Positions 17,643-28,434 of a stretch of 36,757 bases of DNA are shown in pieces (positions within the stretch are counted from its first letter, which is position 1; each line of letters starts with the position of its first letter). This DNA is from Prochlorococcus sp. AG-670-O17 (GTDB lineage: Bacteria > Cyanobacteriota > Cyanobacteriia > PCC-6307 > Cyanobiaceae), in NCBI GenBank assembly GCA_003211315.1, contig QCTC01000010.1, positions 1 to 36,757 of the forward strand. The letters are read 5' to 3'. Made by a program: the position numbers and the translations under genes. Under the pieces are notes generated by a model. That model saw only the letters and a program-made list of their open reading frames with translations, was not told the DNA's origin and made no database searches.

Positions 17643-17840
17643 TTATAATTTACTTTGAAATAAAAATGTATAAAACTCATCCAGTTCTTCAATTGTTAAT
17701 ATTCCATAATTCCAAAGAAGAATAGGAAGCGGCGTATTATTTTTAATTGCCAACTTCAATCCTAGCTCAATCGAAGACTCGTTTAATCCAATTTCATCCA
17801 TAAGAAAAAATATTATTTTTCTATTTGAATAATTATCCAT
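17643..17840 (-). CDS. DUF2949 small cyanobacterial protein
   Basis: A 65-residue protein. Features matching DUF2949 are the helical FFLMDEIGLNESSIELGLKL, followed by TPLPILLWNYGILTIEELDE with the conserved P-x-x-LW-x-YG-x-x-T pattern. No known function. It begins 5 bases after the stop of the FAD monooxygenase and precedes DUF3038. Confidence 0.8.
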   Translation of the reverse strand: MDNYSNRKIIFFLMDEIGLNESSIELGLKLAIKNNTPLPILLWNYGILTIEELDEFYTFLFQSKL

Positions 17841-17845
17841 AGAAA

Positions 17846-19000
17846 TTATTTAATTGATGAATAGATTAAAGACTTAGTCATATGATTTAATATGATTCTC
17901 CTCATAAAAATAAACTTATTTAAAAGTAAAAAAGAGAATTTTCTAAAAGGTAATAAAAAAAATTTATTATTTGCAAAAAATTTAATTAAAGAATCTGTAA
18001 CAACAATAGTTGAAATAATATCTAAGCATCTTATAAAATAGTATTTATATTTAAATATGTTTAAAGCTCTATTACTTACAGGAAAATTTTTATTAAAAAT
18101 ATCATATATGACATTAACATCTCTCCAACAAGTGTTTAACCCTTGTCCTCCAACAGGATGGAAGGTATGAAATGAATCCCCAACAAATACAACCTTTTTG
18201 AAATTAAAAATTGGCAGACGAAAAGATAGAGAAACAGGAAAAATATTAATATCGCTATTGATTTGATCTAACTTAAAATAATTAGGTAATATTGTGGACA
18301 AGTTATCTAACAAAAAGCTTTTACTTGAATTTAATCTATCCATTGATTTAGATGTAGTAGCTGTCCAAATTATTTGATACTTATTTTTATCTAGTGGTAA
18401 TAAAGCTAATGGACCTTCCTTTCTAAATATTTCATATGCGCGCCTAGGAACATTTCCCCTAACTAAAACTTCAAATGTTAAACAAGACTGATTATATGAT
18501 TTTCTAATATCTATAAAATTTCGATTTTTTTTGTGGTTTGAATTTGCTCCGGTTGATACAAATTCATAATCAAATTTAATATCATTGAAAGATAGATCTA
18601 AAGAAGATTTAAAAAATATATTATCCACATTATCGACCTCATCGAAAAATACATTCATAAGATCAGAATGTTTAACTACCCAACCAATAGTATCAAAAGA
18701 ACAAATATCTTTATCTAAATCAGAAGTAGTTAAAATTGTAAAATCTGAAGTTACACTGTCTGAAATTGAAAGAGAATCAAATTTATAAAGATAAGATTTT
18801 AATTTACTCCAAAGATTAAATTTTGAAAGTATCTTTCTTGTTGAATGAGTAATGGCGTATGTTTTGTCTTTATTTATTAGTTTCTCTCTTGTTAGTAAAT
18901 CTGTTATGTAAATATTGAAATTTAATTTCGCTAAAGATATAGCCAAAAGTAATCCAGAGGGACCAGAACCAACAATTTTAAAATTTAAATAATTATTCAT
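17846..19000 (-). CDS. UbiH/COQ6-type FAD-dependent monooxygenase
   Basis: The 384-residue protein opens with the FAD-binding IVGSGPSGLLLAISLAKL (residues 9-26) and has the second FAD motif VFVGDSFHTFHPVGGQGLN near residue 268-286, typical of aromatic-ring hydroxylases of the UbiH/UbiF type. In cyanobacteria such enzymes are candidates for quinone or carotenoid hydroxylation; there is no ubiquinone here, so the substrate is unclear. The C-terminal region is rich in hydrophobic and basic residues and may touch the membrane. It is 21 bases after the preceding gene's stop. Confidence 0.82.
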   Translation of the reverse strand: MNNYLNFKIVGSGPSGLLLAISLAKLNFNIYITDLLTREKLINKDKTYAITHSTRKILSKFNLWSKLKSYLYKFDSLSISDSVTSDFTILTTSDLDKDICSFDTIGWVVKHSDLMNVFFDEVDNVDNIFFKSSLDLSFNDIKFDYEFVSTGANSNHKKNRNFIDIRKSYNQSCLTFEVLVRGNVPRRAYEIFRKEGPLALLPLDKNKYQIIWTATTSKSMDRLNSSKSFLLDNLSTILPNYFKLDQINSDINIFPVSLSFRLPIFNFKKVVFVGDSFHTFHPVGGQGLNTCWRDVNVIYDIFNKNFPVSNRALNIFKYKYYFIRCLDIISTIVVTDSLIKFFANNKFFLLPFRKFSFLLLNKFIFMRRIILNHMTKSLIYSSIK

Positions 19001-19021
19001 TAATTAATATATAACTACAAT

Positions 19022-19666
19022 TTACTTCAGATAAATATAGCAAATTTCTTCAAATGCTGGTCGAAGCAAATAAGGGTACTCTCCTATCCAAATATTTTCG
19101 TCAGGTAACCATGCATCAGTCAAGGAAATCTCTCTTTCAAAGTTTCTATAATTAGATGAAATAATGCATCTAATATTGGAACCAACTCTAATTCGACTAT
19201 GTTTGTTTTCCATGGGAAAACTAATTTTATCTAAATAACCATCCTCATCCTCCAATTCAATAACTAACCAAGTTCTTTTTTTTTCAATCAACTCTAAACG
19301 ACCTTGCCTATTTGATTGCTCACGTGAACTTTCAATTCTTTCAGTTTTATAGATATCAGATACATAACCATCAAAGAGAGAAAAGAACTTAGATTTTTTA
19401 TATTTAATATTTTTTCTGCTTGATTCAAGAATTGGTCCCCATATTATGTAAAGGAAAAAAATCACACATAACAATAACCAAAGATTTTCAGTCTGAGTTG
19501 ATGATTGACTAATAAAAAGCAAGAGATTTAAAACTCCTCCTATAGAGGAAATAATAAGTTTCTGCAAAATTTTTCTGGGATCTCCAAGTGTATATTTAAA
19601 CTGACCACCTGTCCCCACCGAAGGAATAAGTTTAGATATTTGATTTTGTTTTATTGGTATAAGCAT
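19022..19666 (-). CDS. Conserved cyanobacterial membrane protein, unknown
   Basis: The 214-residue protein has a short N-terminus (IPSVGTGGQFKYTLGDPRK), two helices at about residues 36-56 and 60-79, and a C-terminal domain of about 110 residues with strands such as RTWLVIELEDEDGYLDKISF and RVGSNIRCIISS, ending in YLLRPAFEEICYIY. I recognise it as a recurring cyanobacterial hypothetical protein, sometimes mislabelled a permease; it does not look like a transporter. It starts directly at the base before the dapB stop region, so the two are coupled. Confidence 0.65.
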   Translation of the reverse strand: MLIPIKQNQISKLIPSVGTGGQFKYTLGDPRKILQKLIISSIGGVLNLLLFISQSSTQTENLWLLLCVIFFLYIIWGPILESSRKNIKYKKSKFFSLFDGYVSDIYKTERIESSREQSNRQGRLELIEKKRTWLVIELEDEDGYLDKISFPMENKHSRIRVGSNIRCIISSNYRNFEREISLTDAWLPDENIWIGEYPYLLRPAFEEICYIYLK

Positions 19667-20515
19667 TTAGAATATTAATTTTTCAAGTCCATAAATTAAC
19701 GAATCAAATTTACCTATTTTTCTTATTGCCTGCAAAACGCCAGGCATATAAGCTTTTCTATCAATCGTGTCATGTTTAATTGTGTAAGTTTCTCCAGGAG
19801 AACCCATAATAACTACCTGATGAGCTAAAAGCCCAGGCAATCTTATTGAATGAATATTTAGGCCTGAATCTCTAACACCTCCTCTTACACCTTTTAATGA
19901 TTCAGATTCCTTAACTAAGCTTTGATTATATTTTTTTGGATATTCTTCAATCATTTCAGCAGTTTTAATACAAGTTCCACTAGGAGAATCTGCTTTTTGA
20001 TTGTGATGCATTTCTATTAATTCAATATTATCGTAAAACTTTGCTGCTACAGAAGCAGCTTGTTGAAGAAGAACCATTCCTACAGAAAAATTTGGAATTA
20101 TTGCACAACCGATGTTTGCTTTTTGAGCAAAAATAGCCAAATCATTTATTTGGGAGGGAGTAAGGCCTGTAGTCCCTACAACAGGCGATATCCCATAAGC
20201 AATTGCAGATCTAGTATTTTCATAAACAGAATCAGGATGAGTAAAGTCAACTAATACTGGCTTAATTTTCTCATTTCGATAATCTTGACTTATTAAACAT
20301 AAAGATCCCTCAAGATCATTTGAGACAAGAACATCACTTTTTTTAAGATTTAACAATTGTGAAATGTTTTCACCATTATTTTTTTTATTTGTATCAATTG
20401 CTGCAACAAGTTCACAATCAGAAGAATTTAGGACGGAATTAACAACCTCACTTCCCATTCTGCCTAATGCTCCAGATACAAGTACAGGTGTAGTTTTTTT
20501 AGAATTTTTGATCAT
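19667..20515 (-). CDS. dapB: 4-hydroxy-tetrahydrodipicolinate reductase
   Basis: Reduces 4-hydroxy-tetrahydrodipicolinate in the diaminopimelate/lysine pathway. The 282-residue length fits. Seen in the sequence: the dinucleotide-binding [13 protein letters not shown] at residues 13-25, [12 protein letters not shown], the catalytic segment [14 protein letters not shown] near 168-181 and the C-terminal AIRKIGKF region. It leads the minus-strand run and is divergent from chlH with 102 bases between the starts. Confidence 0.97.
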   Translation of the reverse strand: MIKNSKKTTPVLVSGALGRMGSEVVNSVLNSSDCELVAAIDTNKKNNGENISQLLNLKKSDVLVSNDLEGSLCLISQDYRNEKIKPVLVDFTHPDSVYENTRSAIAYGISPVVGTTGLTPSQINDLAIFAQKANIGCAIIPNFSVGMVLLQQAASVAAKFYDNIELIEMHHNQKADSPSGTCIKTAEMIEEYPKKYNQSLVKESESLKGVRGGVRDSGLNIHSIRLPGLLAHQVVIMGSPGETYTIKHDTIDRKAYMPGVLQAIRKIGKFDSLIYGLEKLIF

Positions 20516-20617
20516 TTTTAATTAAAAAATTTTTTTAAAGGTTGTTACACGCTATTTATATTGCACACAATAACGGCAATTCACCCGTAGGCTGGTAAAA
20601 ATACTTAAAGAGAATCA

Positions 20618-23600
20618 ATGTTTACGCAGGTCCGCTCAGCAAACCGCAGAGTTTCTCCTGTTGAGGATAACAAACATAAAATTGTAATAAAAGCAGTTTA
20701 TGTTGTCCTTGAGCCACAATATCAAAACTCCTTAACAGAAGCTGCAAAATCAATAAATCAAACCAATGGCCCTATAGGGATAGATCTTAGCGGATATCTT
20801 ATAGAAGAACTTAGAAACGATAAAAATTTCGAAGATTTTAAAGTTGATATAGCTAGTGCCGATATTTTTGTTGCCTCCCTAATATTTATAGAAGATTTAG
20901 CACAAAAAGTTGTAGATGCTGTTACACCATATAAAGAGAATCTTAAAGCCTCTATAATTTTCCCCTCAATGCCTGAGGTGATGAGATTAAACAAATTGGG
21001 TTCATTTAGCATGGCTCAACTTGGACAATCTAAAAGTATTATTGGAGATCTTATTAAAAAGAAAAAAGAATCTGATGGTGCTAGTTTCCAAGATTCAATG
21101 TTGAAGCTACTAAATACCTTACCTTCAATACTCAAATATTTACCTGTAGAAAAAGCACAAGATGCAAGAACATTTATATTAAGTTTTCAATATTGGCTTG
21201 GCGGAACTACAGAAAATCTGAAGAACTTCTTATTAATGATCTCAGAAAAATATGTAGTGTCAGAAAATATAAAAGATCAGTTAGAAGAATTTAAAATACA
21301 AGATCCTGAAACTTTTCCAGATTTAGGTATATGGCATCCATTAGCACCAAATATGTTTGAAAGTTTAACTGAATATCAAAATTGGGAAAGAAATAGAAAA
21401 GATATAAAACCAAAAGATGATAAAACTCCAACAATTGGATTAGTTCTACAAAGAAGTCATATAGTTACAGGTGATGATGCTCATTATGTAGCCGTAATAC
21501 AAGAATTAGAATATCGAGGAGCTCGTGTTTTACCTATTTTCTGTGGTGGATTAGATTTTTCTAAACCGGTAGATGAATTTTATTATGATTCAAATGATAA
21601 GGAAAGAGCAATAGTTGATGGGGTTGTCTCATTAACAGGATTTGCATTGGTAGGTGGTCCTGCAAGACAAGATCATCCAAAAGCAATTGATGCACTTAAA
21701 AAGCTAAATAGACCATATATGGTTGCATTACCATTAGTATTTCAAACAACTCAAGAATGGGAGGAAAGTGATTTAGGATTACACCCTGTTCAAGTTGCAC
21801 TCCAAATTGCGATACCAGAATTAGACGGAGCTATTGAACCAATTATTCTTTCAGGTCGTGATGATGCTACTGGTAAAGCTCATACTCTCCAAGACAGAGT
21901 AGATGTTATTGCTGAAAGAGCAATAAAGTGGTCCACTCTTAGGGTAAAAAAAAGGGAGGAGAAGAAGTTAGCGATAACTGTATTTAGTTTTCCACCTGAC
22001 AAAGGAAATGTTGGAACAGCAGCTTATTTGAATGTATTTGGTTCTATTTATAGAGTTCTTTTAGAAATGAAAGCTAAAGGGTATCAAATTGATAATCTCC
22101 CTAAAAACTCTAAAGAATTAATGGAGAAAGTGATTAATAATCCAGAGGCTATGGATGGTTCTCCTGAATTAAATATTGCTCATAAGATGACTGTAAAAGA
22201 ATATGAGGAATTTACACCTTATTCAAAGAGATTAGAAGAAAACTGGGGTAAACCTCCTGGGAACTTGAACAGCGATGGACAAAATTTACTTGTTTACGGA
22301 AAACATTTTGGAAATGTATTTATTGGAGTACAACCAACATTTGGATATGAAGGAGATCCAATGAGATTACTTTACTCAAGAAGTGCAAGTCCTCACCATG
22401 GATTTGCCGCATATTACACTTACGTAGAAAAAATATGGGGAGCTGATGCCGTTTTACATTTTGGAACACACGGTTCACTTGAATTTATGCCTGGAAAACA
22501 AATGGGCATGAGTGAAACTTGCTACCCAGATTCCTTAATAGGATCTCTGCCAAATTTATATTATTACGCAGCAAATAATCCATCAGAAGCAACAATTGCA
22601 AAAAGAAGAGGTTACGCATCAACAATAAGTTACCTTACTCCTCCAGCTGAAAATGCTGGCCTTTATAAAGGACTTAAAGAATTGAGCGAGCTTGTAGGTT
22701 CTTATCAACAACTCAGAGAAAGTAGTAGAGGTATTCAAATTGTTAATGCAATTGTAGAGACTTCAAAGCAATGTAATCTCGACAAAGATGTAGAACTTCC
22801 TATTGGTGAGGTAGAGGAACTAACTATTGAAGATAGAGATCTGTTCGTAGGGAATATATATAAGCAATTAATGGAGATAGAAAGTAGATTATTACCATGT
22901 GGACTCCATACAATTGGAGAGGCTCCTACTGCTGAGGAAGCCGTTGCAACATTAGTAAATATAGCTTCGTTAGAAAGAGAACAAGAAGGTCTTAGATCCT
23001 TACCAGGTTTATTAGCAGAATCAATAAATTTAAAAATTGATGAAGTTTACGACGGTAATAATAAGGGAGAACTTAAGTTTGTTGAATTAAATGAAAAAAT
23101 TATCAAAACCGCCAGAGAATCCATATTTGCAATGGTTAACAGTCTAAAAATTGTTAACGGAAGAGTCTATTTGGAAAAATCACTATTTTCGAAAATATTA
23201 GATTTCTTAAAAATATTTGGTTTAAATTTACCTACCCCTTGGTTGAGAATATGTAGATTAAATGGATTTAATGAAGTAAATCAAAAAGAATTAAATAAAT
23301 TATTTGACTATTTATTATTCTGCCTTGAGCAGGTTTGTGCAGACAAAGAAATGGATAGCCTCATAAAAGCCTTGGATGGGAATTATGTATTGCCTGGTCC
23401 TGGAGGAGATCCTATTAGGAACCCAAGCGTTTTACCAAGTGGTAAAAATATTCATGCACTTGATCCACAATCAATTCCAACTACTGCAGCAGTAGCGGCA
23501 GCTAAATCTGTTGTAGATAAATTAATTGAAAGACAAAAAGAAGAGCAAGGAACTTGGCCTGAAACAATAGCTTGTGTTTTATGGGGTACCGACAATATCA

Positions 23601-24625
23601 AAACTTATGGTGAATCTCTAGCTCAAATTTTATGGTTTGTAGGAGTCAAACCAAAACCTGATTCTGTTGGTCGAATAAATAAATTAGAACTTATCCCGTT
23701 AGAGGAACTTGGTAGACCAAGAATTGATGTGGTTGTAAATTGCTCTGGAGTTTTTAGGGATTTATTTATAAACCAAATGGCACTAATTGATCAAGCCGTA
23801 AAATTAGCTGCAGAAGCAGAAGAACCATTAGAGTCTAACTTTGTAAGAAAACATTCATTAGAACAAGCTGAAAAAGAAGGTACCTCAATAAGGGAAGCTT
23901 CAGCAAGAGTATTTTCAAATGCTAGTGGAAGCTATAGTTCAAATGTCAATTTAGCTGTTGAAAATTCAACCTGGGAGGAAGAAAATGAATTGCAAGAAAT
24001 GTACTTATCAAGAAAAACTTATGCTTTTAATGCTGATAATCCCGGAGAAATGAATCAAAAAAGGGATGTATTCGAGTCTGTCATGAAAACTGCTGATGTA
24101 ACATTTCAAAACCTTGACTCTTCTGAAATATCTCTAACTGATGTCAGCCATTATTTTGATTCTGATCCTACTAAATTAATAAAAACTTTAAGGGATGATG
24201 GAAAAGAACCAAGTAGTTACATTGCAGACACAACTACATCTAATGCCCAAGTCAGGACATTAGGTGAAACAATTAGACTAGATTCTAGAACGAAGCTTTT
24301 GAATCCAAAATGGTACGAAGGAATGCTTAAGTCAGGTTATGAAGGAGTTAGAGAACTATCTAATAGACTTAACTACACCCTTGGTTGGAGTGCAACAAGC
24401 GGCCAAGTAGATAACTTTGTTTATGAAGAAACTAATGAAACATTCATTAATGATGAAGAAATGAGGAAGAGGCTTATGGATTTAAATCCTAATAGTTTCA
24501 GAAGAATAGTAGGTACATTGCTCGAAGTAAATGGGAGAGGATATTGGGAAACATCCGATGAAAATATAGAGCAACTTAAAGAACTTTATCAAGAGGTAGA
24601 GGATAAAATTGAGGGAGTTAAATAG
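20618..24625 (+). CDS. chlH: Magnesium chelatase subunit H
   Basis: The 1335-residue porphyrin-binding subunit of Mg-chelatase, which inserts Mg2+ into protoporphyrin IX with ChlI and ChlD. Domains: the DUF3479 N-terminal region (residues about 25-190), then the CobN/Mg-chelatase body with the landmark [19 protein letters not shown] near residue 614-632 and [20 protein letters not shown] near 565-584. Length and order are normal for oxygenic phototrophs. Convergent with folP with only 15 bases between. The 102-base divergent gap with dapB must hold both promoters; I see no convincing box. Confidence 0.98.
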   Translation: MFTQVRSANRRVSPVEDNKHKIVIKAVYVVLEPQYQNSLTEAAKSINQTNGPIGIDLSGYLIEELRNDKNFEDFKVDIASADIFVASLIFIEDLAQKVVDAVTPYKENLKASIIFPSMPEVMRLNKLGSFSMAQLGQSKSIIGDLIKKKKESDGASFQDSMLKLLNTLPSILKYLPVEKAQDARTFILSFQYWLGGTTENLKNFLLMISEKYVVSENIKDQLEEFKIQDPETFPDLGIWHPLAPNMFESLTEYQNWERNRKDIKPKDDKTPTIGLVLQRSHIVTGDDAHYVAVIQELEYRGARVLPIFCGGLDFSKPVDEFYYDSNDKERAIVDGVVSLTGFALVGGPARQDHPKAIDALKKLNRPYMVALPLVFQTTQEWEESDLGLHPVQVALQIAIPELDGAIEPIILSGRDDATGKAHTLQDRVDVIAERAIKWSTLRVKKREEKKLAITVFSFPPDKGNVGTAAYLNVFGSIYRVLLEMKAKGYQIDNLPKNSKELMEKVINNPEAMDGSPELNIAHKMTVKEYEEFTPYSKRLEENWGKPPGNLNSDGQNLLVYGKHFGNVFIGVQPTFGYEGDPMRLLYSRSASPHHGFAAYYTYVEKIWGADAVLHFGTHGSLEFMPGKQMGMSETCYPDSLIGSLPNLYYYAANNPSEATIAKRRGYASTISYLTPPAENAGLYKGLKELSELVGSYQQLRESSRGIQIVNAIVETSKQCNLDKDVELPIGEVEELTIEDRDLFVGNIYKQLMEIESRLLPCGLHTIGEAPTAEEAVATLVNIASLEREQEGLRSLPGLLAESINLKIDEVYDGNNKGELKFVELNEKIIKTARESIFAMVNSLKIVNGRVYLEKSLFSKILDFLKIFGLNLPTPWLRICRLNGFNEVNQKELNKLFDYLLFCLEQVCADKEMDSLIKALDGNYVLPGPGGDPIRNPSVLPSGKNIHALDPQSIPTTAAVAAAKSVVDKLIERQKEEQGTWPETIACVLWGTDNIKTYGESLAQILWFVGVKPKPDSVGRINKLELIPLEELGRPRIDVVVNCSGVFRDLFINQMALIDQAVKLAAEAEEPLESNFVRKHSLEQAEKEGTSIREASARVFSNASGSYSSNVNLAVENSTWEEENELQEMYLSRKTYAFNADNPGEMNQKRDVFESVMKTADVTFQNLDSSEISLTDVSHYFDSDPTKLIKTLRDDGKEPSSYIADTTTSNAQVRTLGETIRLDSRTKLLNPKWYEGMLKSGYEGVRELSNRLNYTLGWSATSGQVDNFVYEETNETFINDEEMRKRLMDLNPNSFRRIVGTLLEVNGRGYWETSDENIEQLKELYQEVEDKIEGVK

Positions 24626-24640
24626 TAGAAATTAATTATT

Positions 24641-25483
24641 TTATCTAAAAATGTGATCTGCAACTTTTAAAAATTGATAATTTATTTTTACATTATGAAC
24701 TCTTACTAAGTGAACATTTTGTTGTGAACAAAGACAACTAATAGCAAGTGTTCCTATATCTCTTTCTTTGGGATTAGGTTGATTTAAGATTTCTCCAATA
24801 AATCTTTTTCTTGAGGCCCCAATTAAGAGTGGAAATTCAAATTCTTTAAAGAGAGGAATGTTTCTTAGGATTTCTATGTTCTGTTTAGTATTCTTTGAAA
24901 ATCCAATACCAGGATCCCAAATTATTTTATCTTTACTAACATTTTTGTTTATAGCTTTTTTTGTTAAACTTTCAAGAGAATGAATAATATCAACTAAAAA
25001 ATCATCATAATTTGTCAAATTATTCATGTTTATGCTATCACCGCGACTATGCGTAATTACGAAAGGACAATTAAATTCTGAGACAACATCTAAAATCTCC
25101 TCATCCCTTCTGCCTCCGGTGACATCATTAATCCAATTAGCACCATTTGAGAGAGCTTCATGAGCTACCTCAGAATTAAAAGTATCAATAGAAATAAGAA
25201 TATTGGGATATTCACTTCTAATTTTTTTTAAATATGGTATTAATCTTTTAGATTCATTTTTCGCTCCGATTTCTATCGCTCCAGGTCTAGTACTTTGAGC
25301 ACCAAGATCAACTACATCAACCCCATTTGAAACAAAATAATTTACTTGATTTAAAACTTTTTCTATCGAACAAAAATCACCTCCATCACTAAATGAATCA
25401 GGAGTTAAATTAATAATCCCCATTATTGAGGTTTTCCCCCCCCAATCATCAGGCCAAGGGTAACTATTATTTGAAATTTGCAA
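24641..25483 (-). CDS. folP: Dihydropteroate synthase
   Basis: Joins p-aminobenzoate to the pterin pyrophosphate in folate synthesis. The 280-residue protein has the signature [19 protein letters not shown] at about residues 19-37, the [10 protein letters not shown] motif, [14 protein letters not shown], and GASRKRFIG near the C-terminus. It overlaps the 3' end of tpiA by 17 bases, so is translated from the same message. The second start of this type in the frame is close, but the ATG at 25483 keeps the usual short leader before the signature. Confidence 0.95.
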   Translation of the reverse strand: MQISNNSYPWPDDWGGKTSIMGIINLTPDSFSDGGDFCSIEKVLNQVNYFVSNGVDVVDLGAQSTRPGAIEIGAKNESKRLIPYLKKIRSEYPNILISIDTFNSEVAHEALSNGANWINDVTGGRRDEEILDVVSEFNCPFVITHSRGDSINMNNLTNYDDFLVDIIHSLESLTKKAINKNVSKDKIIWDPGIGFSKNTKQNIEILRNIPLFKEFEFPLLIGASRKRFIGEILNQPNPKERDIGTLAISCLCSQQNVHLVRVHNVKINYQFLKVADHIFR

Positions 25484-26192
25484 TTCTTGAAAAACTTATA
25501 GGATCTAATGAAGATCCACCTACCAAGACACCATCAATATCACTCATTGACATTATCTCATCAATATTATTAGGTTTAACAGAACCCCCATATTGGATAA
25601 TTACGTCATTAAAACCAATCAACTTCCTTATTAAAGCACATATCTTATTTGCCTCACTTGCTTCACAAGTTTTACCTGTACCAATAGCCCATATAGGTTC
25701 ATAAGCAACAATAAGATTGGATGGATCAGTATTCTCCAATCCCTGCTCAACTTGCCTAGTTATGACCCTATCTGCTTCACCTCTTTCTCTTTGCTCAAGA
25801 GTTTCACCAACACAAACTATTGGAGTGAGTCCACTTGATTGGGCAAAGACAGCTCTTTTATTAATTTGCTCATCACTCTCACTAAAATATTTGCGAGGTT
25901 CACTATGTCCAACAATTGCATATTTCACTTTGTGTTCAATAAGCATCGTGGGGGAGATTTCTGCAGTAAAAGCCCCTTTATCTTCCCAATGGATATTTTG
26001 ACTTGCAATATCTAAATAATCAAAGTTTGTATAATTAGCAAAAGTAGAAACAGCTGTAAAGGGAGGAGCTATTACTATTTTTCTGTCATTAGGAATATCT
26101 TTAATAAGTGGAAGAAAGTCTTCCAAATATCTTTTTGTTTCAGCACAAGTCATGTGCATCTTCCAATTACCAGCGATTACGGAATTTCTCAA
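25467..26192 (-). CDS. tpiA: Triosephosphate isomerase
   Basis: Interconverts dihydroxyacetone phosphate and glyceraldehyde-3-phosphate in glycolysis and the Calvin cycle. The 241-residue protein has all active residues in place: N9 and K11 (GNWKMH), H96 (VGHSEPR), E165 ([13 protein letters not shown]), and the phosphate loop GGSSLD near the end. It is between the S4-domain peptide gene (51 bases upstream) and folP (17-base overlap). Confidence 0.97.
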   Translation of the reverse strand: MRNSVIAGNWKMHMTCAETKRYLEDFLPLIKDIPNDRKIVIAPPFTAVSTFANYTNFDYLDIASQNIHWEDKGAFTAEISPTMLIEHKVKYAIVGHSEPRKYFSESDEQINKRAVFAQSSGLTPIVCVGETLEQRERGEADRVITRQVEQGLENTDPSNLIVAYEPIWAIGTGKTCEASEANKICALIRKLIGFNDVIIQYGGSVKPNNIDEIMSMSDIDGVLVGGSSLDPISFSRIANFK

Positions 26193-26243
26193 AATATATT
26201 GTCTAAGAAAAATATACTAATATGGCTTGGGTTCTTAGGCTAA

Positions 26244-26420
26244 TTATTCAAAAATTAATTCACTTTTTAGAAACATAACTTTATCTCCTTTAAATAATTT
26301 TCTTCCTCTTTTTTTTTCTATTTCACCATTAACTTTTATCTGACCAGATTTTATAAGAATTTTTGCCTCGCCCCCAGAAGAAACAACATTATGCCATTTT
26401 AAAAATTGATCTAATTTCAT
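26244..26420 (-). CDS. Short S4-domain RNA-binding protein
   Basis: A 58-residue protein that starts MKLDQFLKWHNVVSSGGEAK and continues LIKSGQIKVNGEIEKKRGRK with LFKGDKVMF. This is the S4 fold in its minimal form (YbcJ/RlbA-like), with the G-x-x-KVNGE-x-x-x-RG pattern. Such proteins bind structured RNA, perhaps ribosomal. It overlaps the longest open frame of the divergent ABC transporter; because its family signature is clear, it fixes where that gene can begin. It sits upstream of tpiA in the same direction. Confidence 0.85.
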   Translation of the reverse strand: MKLDQFLKWHNVVSSGGEAKILIKSGQIKVNGEIEKKRGRKLFKGDKVMFLKSELIFE

Positions 26421-28183
26421 TGTTTTATAAATCGACAGGTATTGATAAAGTAAAAGAAGTACTCAAAGATAATATTTTGCAATTAATTCCACCAATCACT
26501 CCTTATATTAATAGATTTATTAAAGGTTTTATATGCATGATAATTTATGTTGCATGTTGGCCGATATTAGCTTTTTTAGCTGGAAAATTAATCCCCGCGA
26601 TTGGATCGGGAGATATTTCAACTGTAACTAGCATAATAATAAATTCTCTTGTTGTATTTTTAATTCAAAAAACTGCTCAATATGGACAAGATGTTTTTAT
26701 AGCTAAGCCTTCATTAGAAATAAGTGAAGTAATGAGACAAAATTTATTTAGTAAAATTCATAAAATTAAAATGAACTTTATCAACAATATTTCTGCAGGA
26801 GACATAACTTATAGGCTTACGGAAGATGCAGACAGAGTCAGTGAAGTAATTTATAAAACATTTCAAGATACATTGCCATGCGTGTTGCAATTATTAGCAG
26901 TAATTATCTATATGTTTTATTTAGACTGGTCGTTAACGATATCAACATTTTTTTTAGCTCCAATAATAATTTTGTCAGTTAATAACTTTGGGAAAAGAGT
27001 ATTAAAAGCATCTGAGAAAAGCCAAGAATCAACAAGTGATTTAGCAGGTTTAATAGGGGAATCTATAAATGGAATTTCTACAATAAGATCCTTTGCAGCT
27101 GAAAATTGGATTAAAGGTAGATTCAATAACAGATTGAGAAGTAATAAACAAGCTAAATATAAGACACTTAAATTACTAGCTTTCCAACATCCAGTGGTAG
27201 GTTTTATTGAAGCTTTTGGAATATTAGCAATATTAGGTTTAGGAGCATTAAGAATTAACCTAGGTCTTTTGAATAGCGAAGAATTTAGCAGTTTTTTTGC
27301 AGCAATATTAATGCTTATTGACCCTATCAGTCACATTAGTACAAACTTTAATGAATACAAGCAAGCAGAGGCTTCACTAAAAAGATTAAAAAAAATAAAT
27401 ATACAACCCATAGAACAGGATGATCATAATTTAGAAAAAATATCAAAAATAAATGGAAAAATAGAGTTCAGGCATGTAAATTTTGAATATAAGAAGAATA
27501 ATGAAGTTTTAAAAGATATAAGTTTAAAAATTTCAAAAGGCCAGGTAATCGCATTTGTTGGATCATCAGGAGCTGGGAAAAGTACAATGATGTCTTTGAT
27601 ATTAAAATTCATAAGTCCCAAAACAGGAGAGATATATATAGATGACAAAAATATAAGATCAATAAGCTCAATAGATATAAGATCAAATATTGCTTTAGTT
27701 CAACAACAACCTTTTTTATTCTCTGGACGCATAATTGATATAATAAAAATGGGTAGAAACTTTAGTGAAGAGGATGTAATCAAGTCAGCGAAGATTGCAA
27801 ATGCTCATGAATTTATTCTTAAACTCCCTAGTAAATATGAATCAAAAATAACCGAGAGAGGATCTAACTTTTCAGGAGGTCAGGTTCAACGATTAGCTAT
27901 AGCTCGCGCGATATTAGGAAACCCATCAATTTTGTTACTGGACGAAGCCACAAGTGCATTAGATTCAGAAGCAGAAGCAGAAGTTCAAAAAGGTCTTAAT
28001 CAAGCAATGAATAATAGGACTGTTATTATTGTGGCTCATAGGTTATCCACTACTCAGGGAGCAGATAAAATTATTGTTTTTGATAAAGGTAAAATTATTG
28101 ATAGTGGAAAACATATAGATTTGTTTAATAAAGATGGTATTTATAAAGAATTATGTGAAAAACAGCTGATAAAGATTACTTGA
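26420..28183 (+). CDS. ABC exporter half-transporter (fused membrane and ATPase domains)
   Basis: A membrane domain of about six helices (first at IICMIIYV-like segment, FICMIIYVACWPILAFLAG) is followed by an ATPase domain with Walker A GSSGAGKST, Q-loop VQQQPFLFSG, signature FSGGQVQRLA, Walker B ILLLDEATSALD and H-loop VAHRLST. It probably acts as a homodimer exporting a lipid, peptide or drug; the substrate is unknown. The frame stays open back to TTG 26363, but the region before 26420 codes for the S4 peptide on the other strand. Candidate starts are TTG 26420, or ATG 26537 with AAAGG ten bases before it, though the latter begins inside the first helix. The 3' end is followed 29 bases later by DUF6447. 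Confidence 0.88.
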   Translation: MFYKSTGIDKVKEVLKDNILQLIPPITPYINRFIKGFICMIIYVACWPILAFLAGKLIPAIGSGDISTVTSIIINSLVVFLIQKTAQYGQDVFIAKPSLEISEVMRQNLFSKIHKIKMNFINNISAGDITYRLTEDADRVSEVIYKTFQDTLPCVLQLLAVIIYMFYLDWSLTISTFFLAPIIILSVNNFGKRVLKASEKSQESTSDLAGLIGESINGISTIRSFAAENWIKGRFNNRLRSNKQAKYKTLKLLAFQHPVVGFIEAFGILAILGLGALRINLGLLNSEEFSSFFAAILMLIDPISHISTNFNEYKQAEASLKRLKKINIQPIEQDDHNLEKISKINGKIEFRHVNFEYKKNNEVLKDISLKISKGQVIAFVGSSGAGKSTMMSLILKFISPKTGEIYIDDKNIRSISSIDIRSNIALVQQQPFLFSGRIIDIIKMGRNFSEEDVIKSAKIANAHEFILKLPSKYESKITERGSNFSGGQVQRLAIARAILGNPSILLLDEATSALDSEAEAEVQKGLNQAMNNRTVIIVAHRLSTTQGADKIIVFDKGKIIDSGKHIDLFNKDGIYKELCEKQLIKIT

Positions 28184-28212
28184 TTATATTTAATTAAGTA
28201 AAAGATAAAATC

Positions 28213-28431
28213 ATGACTGAAAACAACATTGAAAGTAATAATCCAGTACTAACTTTTGAGGGAGAAAAATATAATGTTAATGAGTTAACTAGTGAAACTA
28301 AAGAAATAATTAAAGGATTACAAATAGCTGAAACTCAATTAAAAATTTATGAAGACACATTTAAATTATTATCCATAGGTAGGAACTCCCTAGCAAACCA
28401 ATTAAGAGAAAAACTTAAAAATCGTGAGTAA
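28213..28431 (+). CDS. DUF6447 small protein
   Basis: A 72-residue soluble protein with a short polar leader, a TFEGEKYNVNELTSETKEII segment (a Gly-x-Lys-Tyr-x-Val/Ile-x-x-Leu pattern) and a C-terminal coiled-coil-like helix (LQIAETQLKIYEDTFKLLSI, then ARNxxAxxLxxxL-like residues). This matches the DUF6447 pattern of cyanobacteria and phage-associated proteins. Function unknown. It follows the ABC transporter and ends 3 bases before the carB stop on the opposite strand. Confidence 0.65.
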   Translation: MTENNIESNNPVLTFEGEKYNVNELTSETKEIIKGLQIAETQLKIYEDTFKLLSIGRNSLANQLREKLKNRE

Positions 28432-28434
28432 ATT

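Noticed and set aside
26363-26419. N-terminal extension of the ABC exporter from TTG 26363
   Set aside because: This stretch encodes the start of the S4-domain peptide on the other strand, and the extra residues (MPRPQKKQHY...) have no transporter-like features.
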